Program-made: the position numbers and the translations under genes
Source: Conidiobolus incongruus B7586
Lineage: Eukaryota > Entomophthoromycota > Entomophthoromycetes > Entomophthorales > Conidiobolaceae
Reading direction: 5' to 3'
NCBI GenBank assembly: GCA_000697335.1
Contig: JNEM01006996.1
Location: 1 to 13,996, forward strand
Length of the DNA stretch: 13,996 bases
Notes under the pieces: generated by a model
Told to the model about the DNA's origin: nothing
The model's input: only the letters and a program-made list of their open reading frames with translations
Database searches by the model: none
Part shown: piece after piece, positions 1 through 9,961 of the stretch
How positions within the stretch are numbered: position 1 is the stretch's first letter
How the letters are laid out: every line of letters starts with the position of its first letter

Positions 1-1600
1 TATTAAATTATAATCTAATATTAGTTATATTAATTATTAAATAAATATAATATTTATATAAAAAATCATTATAGATAAATAAAGAATTTCTTAATTATTT
101 ATGAAGCTATATCTTGATTTATTATTATTAAAAGACAATCTACTAAAATTCTTGACATATATTTCATATTAATATTTATTGTTCGATATAAATACTAATT
201 TATATAATATGATCTTATATAGAATCATATAATATTTCTCATATTAAGTCTAATATAAATTAAATTAAATTCATATAATAAATGAGATTTTTCTCTTTTC
301 TTTCCTATTATAATTAACTACCTTATTGATTGTTTAATTAACAACTTTTTAACTCTTTAATTATAAGATTATTCTAATTATTTACTAGTTTAATATATTT
401 CAATTATATATTAAAACTACTTTTTACTTTAATTTAAAAGCTTTCCTTTATTTTATACCTTCCTTTAATTATAAAACTATTTCCTATTATTATTATTTTG
501 TACTACTTACATATCTTATTAGTAAAGGTTAAGAGTCAAGAAATATATATATTGGATTAGAAAGAATAAATTATTATTTTATGTTAAATTTAATGATTAA
601 TAATTAGTAATTTTAATAGGAAAAGATTGTTAAAAAGATCCTTGTTATATGAATTTTCTACACAACTAATGATAACCAGATCAATGGTGAAATCAGGAAC
701 AAAATATTTTGATATCATGAAAACCCATTGATTTGGTAGAAATTGATAGTTTAGTCAGTATGATTATCAAATACAGAGAATTACATTAATAATTGATTGA
801 AATTGATATTTAGTATAACTTAATTTAAAACGTTGATTATATTAGCTTGTTTTATATGATATAAAATAATAAATAATAATATATTAAATATTTATATTGA
901 TATTAGAAATATTGATTGACCTAATGTAATATCACAAAATATAAAAACCTTGTGTATAATTAGCTTAAAATAAGATATATATTAACTTCAAGGCTAATAT
1001 AAGAAAATTTTCGCAAATCATCAGACTACAAAATAGGAAAATTTCTATGGTGTGCTGATTACTATACATATTTTGACAATAATATTCGACAAACATTAAA
1101 TAAGTTTAACATTGTTGAATATTATTTGTTTTGAATTTTATTCTAAGACCATCTTAAAAATGCAATTAAAATGATTTGTGCATCAGAATCTTAATATAAA
1201 TATTTTAATATTGATATAACATTTATTAAAAAATCATTTTTAATTTTGTGATTAATGACATTATGTAATGGGTTGGAATTGCAAAATAATATATAAATGT
1301 TTGGAAATATAATTAAAAAATTATAAATGAATCATAATCATAATTGATATAAATTCAATATTTGAAATACTTAATCAATATTCTTTTATCTGTGGTACTT
1401 GTATGTTATTTTTTTCTAAGTAAAATATTTTTGGTTTAGTTCATTTCTATAAAATTTTAAAAAAAAATAACATTGAATAATATCCATAGTTAGAAATTAA
1501 GAGATTTCTGTGAAAAATTGATGAGAAAAACTTCATAGATTAAAATTGATTAAGGCTTAATTGATCCATTATATTGACCTCGTGAGCCCAGTCAAAAACT
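1..1600. other. AT-rich intergenic spacer
   Basis: I see no gene here. The first 520 bases or so are almost pure A and T in simple words and look even lower in complexity than the rest. From about 600 to 1600 the sequence is still AT-rich, with no long ORF, no tRNA B-box and no obvious inverted or tandem repeat longer than a few bases. Composition rises slightly toward 1570-1680, where the promoter of the downstream homoserine dehydrogenase gene probably begins. Confidence 0.6.
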
Positions 1601-1656
1601 CCATCGATGTGACTTAAGTGATTCCTGAGAAGTTTCAAGTTCAATACTAATCATAA

Positions 1657-1663
1657 TGACTCA
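1657..1663 (+). promoter_or_regulatory. Candidate Gcn4/CPC1-type site (TGACTCA)
   Basis: A perfect TGACTCA heptamer, the consensus of the bZIP regulator Gcn4 and its relatives, lies 140 bp upstream of the homoserine dehydrogenase start codon. A weaker relative, TGACTTA, lies at 1610-1616. The surrounding 1570-1680 is less AT-rich than its flanks, as promoter elements often are. In yeast, HOM6 and other amino acid genes are under general amino acid control by Gcn4. That regulation applies here by inference. A 7-mer can occur by chance, and the same heptamer also occurs inside the coding region near 10437. Confidence 0.45.
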
Positions 1664-1802
1664 CTCTACCAACCCATAATTATTATCAAATGAATAAATT
1701 ATAATTTTTGAATGAAATGACTTAAATTTATTATTTTAATTTCAAAAAAATATTTTGTTATTAGCTGATATTACAATAATATAACAAATAAATATATACA
1801 AT

Positions 1803-2873
1803 ATGATTCAAATTGGATTGATCGGTGTAGGTCTCGTAGGTAAAGCTTTCGTTAAAGAAATTTTCAGAAGGGACAATCCCTTCCAAACTCAAGCTCCTTT
1901 TAAATTGGTCGGGTTGATCAATTCTAGAAAGATGGTGTTTCAAGCCCAAGGTTTAAGTGGGGATGACGTTCTTAGTCAATTGGAAAGTGGCAGCCATGCT
2001 AACCTTGCAGAATTCATTTCGGAATTCGAACGTTTGGAAGGTAACAGAGTGATTGTCGACTGTACTTCCAATCAAGAAGTCGCTGAGAAGTATCCCGAAT
2101 GGTTGAGTAAGAAATTCCATATTGTGACTCCCAACAAAAAGCCCTTCTCCAGCGACTTAAAACTCTTCAAGGATATTTTTGAAACCGCTAAGAAGCACGG
2201 AGTTCAAGTCGGTTACGAATCCACAGTCGGTGCTGGATTACCTGTGATACGCACCCTTAACCACCTTGTCAACAGCGGTGACAAGGTCGACAAGATCGAA
2301 GGTATTTTCTCGGGCACTTTATCCCACCTCTTCAACACATACTCCAGTCTTAACAACAAGCAAGCTCAAAGCTTTGCTCAAATTGTCAAGAAGGCACAGC
2401 AAGACGGGTACACTGAACCTGATCCCCGCGACGATTTGAGCGGGATGGACGTTGCCAGAAAACTCGTGATTTTAGCTCGTACTGCTGGATGGGATCTCAG
2501 CTTAGAGAATGTTCAAATCGACAATTTGGTCCCAGAACCACTCCAAAATGTCGCTACCAGCCAGGAATTCCTCGACAGACTCCCCGAATTCGATGGCCAC
2601 TTCAGTAAATTAAACGAGGAAGCCCTCAGTAAGAACCAAGTACTTAGATACGTCGGTCAGGTCGACTCCACCGGAACTGCTCAGGTTAAACTCTCTGGCT
2701 ACGATGCCACCCATCCCTTCGCCTCCCTCACTCTCAATAACAATATCGCAGCCTTCAAAACTGCTCACTTCCCCAGCCCTCTCATTATTCAGGGAGCTGG
2801 TGCGGGTGATCTCGTCACGGTGTTCGGTATATTAGCTGATTTATTAACTATTTCCAAAATTGTCCAACATTAA
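1803..2873 (+). CDS. HOM6: Homoserine dehydrogenase
   Basis: This 356-residue enzyme interconverts aspartate-4-semialdehyde and homoserine with NAD(P)H in the cytosol. Homoserine is the branch point to threonine and methionine. Its length matches yeast Hom6 (359) and it is a single uninterrupted exon. The N-terminal Rossmann fold shows GVGLVG at 8-13. Other family landmarks are VDCTSN at 85-90, TPNKK at 109-113, YESTVGAGLP at 138-147, GIFSGTLSHLFN at 167-178 and the signature DGYTEPDPRDDLSGMDVARK at 201-220. By alignment with the yeast enzyme, Asp216 and Lys220 are the catalytic pair and Glu205 lies in the substrate pocket. A Gly-rich GAGAGD (331-336) closes the cofactor site. No aspartokinase or ACT domain is fused, which is the fungal arrangement. 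The start is the first ATG of the frame and sits just before the Rossmann strand. Many codons end in C, and the exon is far less AT-rich than its flanks, suggesting good expression. A Gcn4-type site lies upstream. Confidence 0.96.
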   Translation: MIQIGLIGVGLVGKAFVKEIFRRDNPFQTQAPFKLVGLINSRKMVFQAQGLSGDDVLSQLESGSHANLAEFISEFERLEGNRVIVDCTSNQEVAEKYPEWLSKKFHIVTPNKKPFSSDLKLFKDIFETAKKHGVQVGYESTVGAGLPVIRTLNHLVNSGDKVDKIEGIFSGTLSHLFNTYSSLNNKQAQSFAQIVKKAQQDGYTEPDPRDDLSGMDVARKLVILARTAGWDLSLENVQIDNLVPEPLQNVATSQEFLDRLPEFDGHFSKLNEEALSKNQVLRYVGQVDSTGTAQVKLSGYDATHPFASLTLNNNIAAFKTAHFPSPLIIQGAGAGDLVTVFGILADLLTISKIVQH

Positions 2874-3296
2874 ATCTTAATTTTTTAATGAAATTAAAAT
2901 TCACTTATCCAAAATATAATTATGATAATACAATGGAAAATTTAATTCATAATCACATTCAAAATAATTAACATATAATTTTTAATTAAAGTTTTATCTA
3001 TGTATATTTGAATCAATATATGGTGATTATATTGATCATTAACAACAGCAAATGATATAAATTATCAAAATTTATCAAAAAAAATTCAGAGAATTTTCAA
3101 TATAAGTTAAATTATTAAATTCATTAATAAATCGCATAAAGTGATCATACTTTGGTAAAAATATACTGAAAAAATCAAATTTTAATGTTTTAATTCAAAT
3201 AAAATGTATTCTAATAAAAAAATGAGATAAGGGTAAAATTATGCAATTTAAATGTATGTGAAAAAGGTGTGAGAACGATGGGATGGTATATAGATA
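2874..3296. other. Spacer between HOM6 and tRNA-Val
   Basis: AT-rich sequence holding the 3' untranslated region of the homoserine dehydrogenase gene and the trailer of the convergent tRNA-Val gene. I see no coding potential and no clear AATAAA signal close behind the HOM6 stop. Confidence 0.5.
3261..3265 (-). terminator. Pol III terminator of tRNA-Val
   Basis: A run of five A on the + strand is T5 on the tRNA strand, 31 nt past the discriminator base. It is the first run of four or more T downstream of the tRNA and is the likely Pol III stop. Confidence 0.55.
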
Positions 3297-3370
3297 TGAT
3301 CTCGCTCAGATTCGAACTGAGGACCGTCTGTGTGTTAGACAGACGTGATAACCAACTACACCACGAGATC
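3297..3370 (-). tRNA. tRNA-Val (anticodon AAC)
   Basis: A full cloverleaf of 74 nt can be drawn. The acceptor stem pairs GATCTCG with CGAGATC and is followed by discriminator A. The A-box reads TGGTGTAGTTGG. The anticodon stem TCTGT/ACAGA holds the loop CTAACAC with anticodon AAC (+ strand 3334-3336). The T arm CTCAG/CTGAG carries TTCGAAT, which with its flanks forms the B-box. There is no intron and no encoded CCA, as expected for a eukaryotic nuclear gene. A34 would be deaminated to inosine to read GUU, GUC and GUA. The decayed Ty3/gypsy-like fossil begins about 800 bp upstream of its 5' end. Confidence 0.95.
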
Positions 3371-4140
3371 TCATTGATGCAGTAACAGATCTTACCCTAT
3401 TTCTCCTAAGTCTCATAACATTCTACTAATAGAATCATATCACACCCCCATGACTCTATCTAAATTTTGGTATTACTGTATAAATACCAACTTTGGTACA
3501 ATAATTAATGTTTGGCTTGTTATTGTGTGGAATATTTACAATAAACCTTATACTTATTATTGACATATTTCAGTTTATTAGTAGTCTACCTACCAATGTA
3601 CAGTACAGTTCTAGTTGTGCAGCTTATGGATTGGTTACAACTCCCAGTAGATCATGATTTCAGTGATAATGTCACTGAGAGCTGTGACAAATGCTTTCCA
3701 ATAATGTTACACATAATTAAATTTCATCATATCAGATTATTTGAATTCGTATTTTTCTTTAGAATTAATTATTAGAAAATTTTTTTATCTTATTATATAA
3801 TTTTTTTTAATTTTTTCATCATTCATTTCCTCATTTATTTTATTTTTACTTATTTAAAATAATTCACTTTTATTTTCTAATTATTATCATATAATCCTTG
3901 AGAAAATAAATTTTGTGATTTTATTATCAAATTAATCTCTGCATCATTATAAAAAAATCAATCAATAATAATTCAATCATTGTCAAATTTAATTAAAATT
4001 GAATTATCAATGTTTTTTTTAAAAATGAACTCGTTGCTATATAAATTCAAAACTGAAATTAAATCAATTGATATGAATGGTTGGAATTTTCGTTGAGTGA
4101 GTTATGATAATTTAATTGGTTTAATTGATTTATCACATTC
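3371..4140. other. Spacer upstream of tRNA-Val
   Basis: No recognised gene. At 3467-3490 there is an 8-bp inverted repeat (TTGGTATT and AATACCAA around an 8-nt loop) whose interior includes TATAAATA, followed by another TTTGGTA at 3492. A 71-codon open frame at 3560-3775 (+) matches nothing I know and has no supporting feature beyond being open. The stretch 3430-3760 is less AT-rich than 3780-4140, so part of it could be worn-down mobile DNA linked to the fossil further right. That link is a guess. Confidence 0.4.
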
Positions 4141-5790
4141 TCAAATTCGTTTATTGTTACCAAAAACTTTTGCATCTGTATCTTCTCCAAAAGATTAGCT
4201 TCTTCCCTTGAATATTCCGCCTCATCCTTCTAGGAGAGACAACCATAGAAATACAGTGTAAAATGATCGAAGTTATGTTGCGATTACGTTAAAATATCAC
4301 AATTATCCTGAAAGGTAGCAGCTAAATAAACAATTACATTTTCAATTTGTCAAAGATAGCTTACAGGAGGAGATACATGTGGAAGTGGAAGAGCAGAGAG
4401 ACGAGGTGTCAATATTCTGTAACATAGCCCAAAGATCTGAAGTAGATCTCGTCAATGGGATGGTGGTGAGGTTGGTCAATCGGTTCTAACCAAAGGGGGT
4501 AGCGCGTTGTCGAGTTACGTGGAAATGTTTGGGTAGTGCACTGATTGCAAAGAGCCAGTTTGGCATGGTGTCGAACAGTGTATCCTTGTTGAATTCATAT
4601 CAATCCAACCGCCAGTAGTTTTTACGGAAATATTGATGCATGTTGCAGTTGATCCCGAAGCACTGGAGCCACAAGTTGGCATCATGTGATGTCGTGGATA
4701 GTATGGTGAATATCAAACCCACTAACGATGCCAACTGGTCGATACTGAAAGAGTTGGACATATGTATCTATCCAACAGAGAGGACGAATTCGCGCTCGTC
4801 TCTTGAGCATAGTATTATGAATATGTAGATATCGTAGCTTTTCGTCTTTAAGGTAATCTTTCCAACAAATTTGCCTGGCTTTGTGGGTACAAACCATTAA
4901 TATTCGTGGGTTCGAGGGCCTGTAATTTCTAACTTATAATCGTCATGATACTCCACAAGCTTCTCAAACCACTTTAGACAAACATCTCTGAAATGTTGTT
5001 CAAAATTGTAGGACTTATGCTTCATCAAAGTATCGTCAATGAAGTTGAGTCTTGGAGAAATCTTCAAATTCTTATGATAGCACAACTAATAATCCTAATA
5101 TACAATTCTAGGGACTGTCGGAAACATATTCAATAGATAGTTGAATAACAATTTGACACAGTTTGTAAAATTCAAATGTAGATGGGGACATTGGACATCC
5201 GCCTAAAACCAGCTTTTCTTTTCAGTATTAGCATTACAGAAATGCATAGCAATTTTCAAATGCTCATGGACCAAAGGATCCACCAATCTCATCCTGTAGA
5301 TCCCGAACAGATGGTTAAAGGACGACACCTGAAACTTCCTGGGATGACGAATTGCTAATAGTTTTGATTTCCGATGATTTGACCGCCCTTTACCACCATC
5401 GGGTACCAGTACTTTTCCCCAAATGTATTATTCACTTGGTAAACCCACTCTACCAATTCTATTCTTTTGTCGTATATCAAATAGAATGACGTTGGGTTAA
5501 AGGAGTACCAAATCACTTAAAGTGTAGGAGCTAGCAACTTCCTTTCAATTTTAAATGTATTCAAATCCGTTACAGTTTCAATCAAATGGAGAAACTTTTC
5601 GCATAATGTTAAGTAACTGCTACTCAAATAATCAGGCTCCCTAATGGTTAGAATCTCCGAGTCGTTGTTGTTAAAATAGCTGTCCTGGTATGAAGTAGTG
5701 ATCGTAATTGGATTCAGTGTTCAATATGTCAATACCTATATCAATTAAAGAATGTTCGAATCTTTTTCTAAAGGAGAGTTACTTTTTTGA
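4140..5790 (-). mobile_element. Decayed Ty3/gypsy-like LTR retrotransposon, pol fossil
   Basis: This block is less AT-rich than its spacers and carries recognisable remains of a reverse transcriptase on the minus strand, in the order of the Ty3/gypsy family. The upstream RT region, fingers and palm lie at about 5500-5100. A YxDD-type catalytic box (reading FIDD) and the family's following helix lie at about 4910-5050. RNase H-like remains, less certain, lie at about 4600-4850. I cannot find gag, a convincing integrase, or paired LTRs at the ends, so the copy is partial. It is broken many times over, which means it is old and inactive. The assignment to Ty3/gypsy rather than another RT class rests on the wording around the catalytic box and is moderately secure. 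The edges are judged from composition and are approximate. Confidence 0.6.
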
Positions 5791-6924
5791 AAAGCTTTGA
5801 TGTAATATAGTTAGGATGGTCAATATACTAATTTTTAACTGTTACTATATATATTTTTGGTCATTTTTTATTTTAATATTTTATAATTAATTTATTGATT
5901 TATTGATTTATTATTGGTTGAATGTTATATTAATTGTTATTCTTTACTCTTAATTTTAAATTAAATAGCTAAAATTCTGTCCAATATTTATCAGATGAAC
6001 CAACTTGATAGATCAATCAATTGTCTGTTATGAGTTGATAGATGGTATCGTGAATCTTGAAAGCACATATTAATGTTAGAGACTTATCAAACCAGTAATT
6101 TTCACAATATACTCAAAGATTTCACTGAATAAAAATAGAATGAATTTATTTGAAATTGATTTATATTAAGTGACCAAAAAATGTTGATCGTGGATGCAAA
6201 ATTAAAATAAAACAAAAAAATGATGAAATCAATAAATATTTGATATTTGAAAATATAAAATTTCAAAAGTTATTCAAATAACAATTAATTAAGAAATCAA
6301 TTGACAATCAATTCTAAAATCAAGTTTAATAATTATATGATATAATATTAAAACAATAATCATAGAAGATCTAAAATAGATTAATAATATTTACAAAATA
6401 AAAAAAGTACTATAATTTTATCAATAATGTTACTGTTAATTTTACAATTCAAACAATAAACTTTTTCTGTTACTCAATCTATATTAGCAATTCAAAATGT
6501 TTCAATAATTCAATATTTTAATAAATAATTGAATGAATATTTCCAGTAATTATATTTCAATAAAAGATTATCAATTAGTGATATATCTTACATAAATAAA
6601 TATGTATATAATTATTCTAAATAAATTGAAAAGTTAATTTTAAAAAACAATATTTTTAACTTTAAATGTATGAAATATGTTATGTTCTATTATAATGGAT
6701 ATAATTCAAATATTGCATAACTTAAATACATGCTTCAATATTATAATTTATGTATATAAGGAAAAGAATAAACTAATCATCATGACAAAATTTAATTGGA
6801 ATAAAAAATGTGAATAAAAATATTTAAAAAAAGATGATATTAATAAGATATCCGAATTATTAAAAGTGAGTAAAAAAATTATTAATTCAATGAGGAAAAA
6901 AAATTGTTTAAGAAAAGATAATTT
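5791..6924. other. AT-rich intergenic spacer
   Basis: Simple AT-rich sequence between the retroelement fossil and tRNA-His. I see no gene, tRNA-like fold or long repeat. A stretch near 5985-6120 is slightly richer in G and C but has no open frame of interest. Confidence 0.5.
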
Positions 6925-6934
6925 AAAAATAAAA
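6925..6934 (-). terminator. Pol III terminator of tRNA-His
   Basis: Two runs of A on the + strand (6931-6934 and 6925-6929) give T4 and then T5 on the tRNA strand, starting 12 nt beyond the 3' end of the tRNA. This is a normal Pol III termination signal. Confidence 0.6.
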
Positions 6935-6946
6935 TATTTCCACATT

Positions 6947-7017
6947 TGCCGTTGCGCGGAATCGAACCGCGGTCTGAGCGGCCACAACGCTTCGTACTAC
7001 CACTATACTACAACGGC
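6947..7017 (-). tRNA. tRNA-His (anticodon GTG)
   Basis: The 71-nt cloverleaf has acceptor stem GCCGTTG/CAACGGC and discriminator A. The D arm is GTA/TAC. The anticodon loop TTGTGGC has GTG at + strand 6983-6985, and the T arm is CGCGG/CCGCG around TTCGATT. The extra G-1 of tRNA-His is not encoded in the stem and would be added after transcription, as in other eukaryotes. The outermost pair of the anticodon stem is an A-C mismatch (AAGCG against CGCTC), where this tRNA usually has a Watson-Crick pair. The remaining arms pair fully, so I regard the gene as functional. There is no intron. Confidence 0.94.
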
Positions 7018-7635
7018 TTAGAAACTTGAGATTTTATGTACAATTAAAATCTAACACCAACTTTCATCTTCAACATTTAATAAATTCAATTTTTTTAAAA
7101 TTCACTTGTTTTAAACTTCAATTTACACTTTTTCATTATAATTTTAATAATTTTTCAATTTCAAATCCTCTTTGAAATTTTTAAATTCTCTATAAAACAA
7201 TTCATTTCTATATATCTCTAAAATTCTCTAAAAAAATAATTAAGAATTTTATGAACTATTATTTAATATAGTTAATTAATTAAATACAACTCAATTTTTT
7301 TTCAATGTTGGCAATGATTTTAAAATAATTTTTTAATCAATCGTAATAGGATTATAAACTTGAATGAGATAATATTAAAATCAATTATAAGCTAATTACT
7401 TGATAAAGTAATGATATTGATATTGGGCATATATTATAAATTCATCGATTATTTATGATTGTTATTCAGAACTGAATCTATTCAATTTAGTCACAAAAAT
7501 ACTTGGATACATAACTATATTTGAATGATAACAAAAAATGAATCAAAATAGTATATTGAAAAATTGATAATGAGATCACTGTTTTAGAATAAATTAATTA
7601 ATCACTAAGAATGCGAACAATTTAAAAAACTTGGG
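7018..7635. other. AT-rich spacer, 3' side of BUD6
   Basis: No gene seen. The right-hand part must contain the 3' untranslated region of the leftward-transcribed BUD6 homologue, but I find no canonical AATAAA on that strand close to its stop. The left part is upstream of tRNA-His. Confidence 0.5.
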
Positions 7636-9682
7636 TCATTGCTCGTCTTGGGGGATGGACGGGAGTGGTTTTGAGGTGTCAGTGTCTTCGAAATTCACTA
7701 ATCCATCCGTAATCTCCTCGGTCTTGGGTGCTGCTTCCGGCGCTGGTGCTGGTTCAGATGCGGCGGAGCTTACGTCATCTTCGGTGAGTGGCTTGGGCTG
7801 ACGAATCCTCCTGGTGCGAGGCTTGTCACTCTTGTGCTTTTCTGGGGGTGGGGGAGGCGCCAGCATATTCCGCAAGTTGATCTCATCTTGCTCGCGGCGA
7901 CGCCTGTCGACCTCCTCGGTACCACCTGTCTTTTTTAGCCTGCGACTACCAACGAACTCGGTCAACTCTTCTTCAAATTCGTTGGGCGTATTTTCCAACT
8001 CCCATTTGCGTGCACGTTCATTTTCCTCTGCTGCTTGAAGACGGCGCTCGTGGTCGATATCGATACAGTGGATTTCATGGAATACTGATTCGAGAGAGAA
8101 GTGGTCTTGGGGTGCAGCTTTATTGAAGCGCATCTTGAAGGAACCCTGCCTTGTCAACTCAGTAAGCTGCTGAAGTTGTGTAAAAAGTTCTGAAAAGCTC
8201 TTATGGTCCTCACAGAGGTCTTGAATAAAAGCATCATATTCCTTTAGGATCATTTGCTCCTTAACAATATTTTGAAGCTCTTCTTCCCAAGTCTTTTTCC
8301 AAGTGGGCTTAACAGTAGCAATGAATTCTTGTTCAATTAGAAGCTCGGATCTGAGAGCTTCAAGTTCCTTAGCAGCATGATTCATACGCTGGATACTTGG
8401 TTTACATTTACGTTTGACAAGATCCAGACGGAAGTTTTCAAGATCGTTTTGAAGTTCTTCCATGCGGTCGTTAAGTGTTACTTCTGATTGCTCCATTCGA
8501 GTCTTTCCAGCTAATATCAGCTTACGCACTGAGTTGGGCTCTTCAGCGAGTTGTTTATTCAAATTTGAGGTCATTAGAGTGAGATTTTCAATAATATCTT
8601 GAGCTTCCTTCTTGAAATCGTTGTGAGTTTGTCTCAAAGTTGTGAGCTCTCTCTTCAAACACTTAATCTCTTCGGCCATCGCTTCAGCTTCTTTTGAGTT
8701 GATGGCTTGATTAGAGATAACTTCATTTGACAAATTCGATGACTTCGACTCCTGACTCGAATTCTTTTTGAAAGCTTCTACAACTCTTGTAGTCAAACTA
8801 TTTCTCTTTTGATTAATTACATCTAATTGATTCTTCTCCTTCATTAATTTTCTTAAATCGTGAATTTCCATAGTAAGTATTGAGAAACCAGAATCTAACT
8901 TGGAATAAATTTGATTATTTGTATCTATAAGTAATTAGAACATCAATTAAAAGAATATTGGGAAATAATGTTAAAATCAATATTTACGTTCTAATTGTAA
9001 CTTGAGTATTGACCCCTCAATAACTTCACTAAAATCTTCTAGCTCATAAAATACATTGAGTACTGGGTCCTTAATATAGATTTCGGGTAGTTGAGGAATA
9101 TTGGCAAGATGGGGGAAAGTCTGACAAAATAGTTGTGTTAAAGCACTTTTACTGCACTCACCCTTGTAAGACACCTTTCTACACTCCGTTTCGGTCGATA
9201 GAAATAGACGCTTGAAGTTGACTAACACACCTAAAATTGTTCGTTCAATTTTATCATCTATGAAAATAAAAAAATAATCAATTACCATTGGATTTAAAAC
9301 TTCCATCTGAATGATTGGAATACATGCTTTCGGGCTCCTCCGACAATGTTTTAAATTGTAAAGTTTCACCACTTTGAGGCACTGGGTCGCTGACTGTAGT
9401 TTTCAAATCTTGAGAATTAAACAATTGACTCTGACGCACTGCTTTCTTATCCGTGGCTAAACCCATTTTGAGACGGGTAGTACTGGCTCGCCTCAATGAG
9501 AATCTTGGACTCATAGGGTCATTAGGATTCAAAACGCCAGTCTCGGAGAATGCATTACTCCCACCTGATGAAGTCCTAGTCAGTGGAGGTCTATTGAAAG
9601 CCTTGGTCAAATCCATCTCCGTTGAAGTTTTTAAATGTGAGAGATCTTGATAATCTATAGGTTGACTATTTATATTTTCCAT
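7636..9682 (-). CDS. BUD6: Bud6/Aip3 actin-interacting polarity factor
   Basis: Bud6/Aip3 binds actin monomers and formins at sites of polarised growth and promotes actin cable assembly. Preferred exons are 9682-9286, 9230-8988 and 8924-7636, giving 642 residues. Introns of 55 and 63 nt have GT..AG ends. Residues 1-132 are Ser/Thr-rich and probably disordered. Residues about 145-213 match the conserved Aip3 segment (RKVSY, PEIYIKDP, FYELEDFSEV, GSILKLQLE). Residues about 290-411 are coiled coil, followed by the hallmark KPTWKKTWEEELQ (419-431). A basic KKTGG..EEVDRRRREQDEINLR block (about 544-565) corresponds to the C-terminal flank that binds G-actin in yeast Bud6. The tail has a PPPPP run (about 570-574) and Pro/Ala-rich sequence. 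The start is the first ATG, with an in-frame stop five codons upstream. The N-terminal helical domain of yeast Bud6 (788 aa) is not seen. An alternative acceptor at 9258 would give 651 residues. Confidence 0.9.
8925..8987 (-). other. BUD6 intron 2
   Basis: This 63-nt intron runs from C|GTAAAT to CTTATAG. Removing it joins the Aip3 segment (ending LQLE) to HTNNQIYSKLDSGFSILT and then to the coiled-coil exon in one frame, as expected for Bud6 homologues. Candidate branch sequences are TTAAC and CTAAT. Confidence 0.85.
9231..9285 (-). other. BUD6 intron 1 with alternative acceptors
   Basis: The donor G|GTAATT at 9285 can join acceptors ending at 9258 (CATAG, 28 nt), 9231 (TTTTAG, 55 nt) or 9222 (GTTAG, 64 nt). 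All three leave the same reading frame and differ by 9 and 3 codons. I prefer 55 nt because the other small introns in the window are 49-63 nt and 28 nt would be extremely short. Splicing is needed, since the first exon's frame closes at once after the donor. Confidence 0.6.
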
Positions 9683-9731
9683 GTTTTCAATTTTTTATTA
9701 ATATTATTTATAAATATATACGTATATATCT

Positions 9732-9757
<26 letters not shown>
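9732..9757. repeat. (AT)n microsatellite
   Basis: An uninterrupted TA dinucleotide tract of about 26 bp lies just upstream of the BUD6 start, between it and the stop of the mariner-type HTH gene. It could vary in length between strains. Confidence 0.9.
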
Positions 9758-9762
<5 letters not shown>

Positions 9763-9961
9763 TTAAAAATTATTATTGAATATTAATAAGGATAAAAATG
9801 AATTATTGAAACGTGGGAGAAATTTAATGAATTTAAAGTTAATGAATTGTTAAATTTAATTATGGTTAAAAATTCGTAATTTGACTGTTAAATTCATTTT
9901 CTAAGGTTCATTTTAGTGATTTTTATGAATGAATTTTATTAAATTGAATAGTGTTGTTTAT

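Noticed and set aside
3560-3775. 71-codon open frame on the + strand
   Set aside because: It matches no family I recognise, has hydrophobic AT-driven composition toward its end, no promoter logic beyond a TATA-like word, and its length is within chance for this DNA.
4640-5085. Short frames of 62-71 codons on both strands
   Set aside because: They fall inside the retroelement fossil and are leftovers or shadows of it, not genes.
6748-6987. 79-codon frame on the minus strand overlapping tRNA-His
   Set aside because: It reads through the tRNA gene and then runs in Phe/Leu/Ile-rich translation of AT spacer; no coding support.
7814-8038. 74-codon frame opposite BUD6
   Set aside because: It is the antisense shadow of the Pro-rich and charged C-terminal part of BUD6.
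8977-9372. A separate gene starting at the ATG at 9372 on the minus strand
   Set aside because: Its first 30-odd residues are the shifted reading of BUD6 exon 1 and intron 1. The conserved Aip3 part joins exon 1 by splicing, so it is an internal exon and not a gene.
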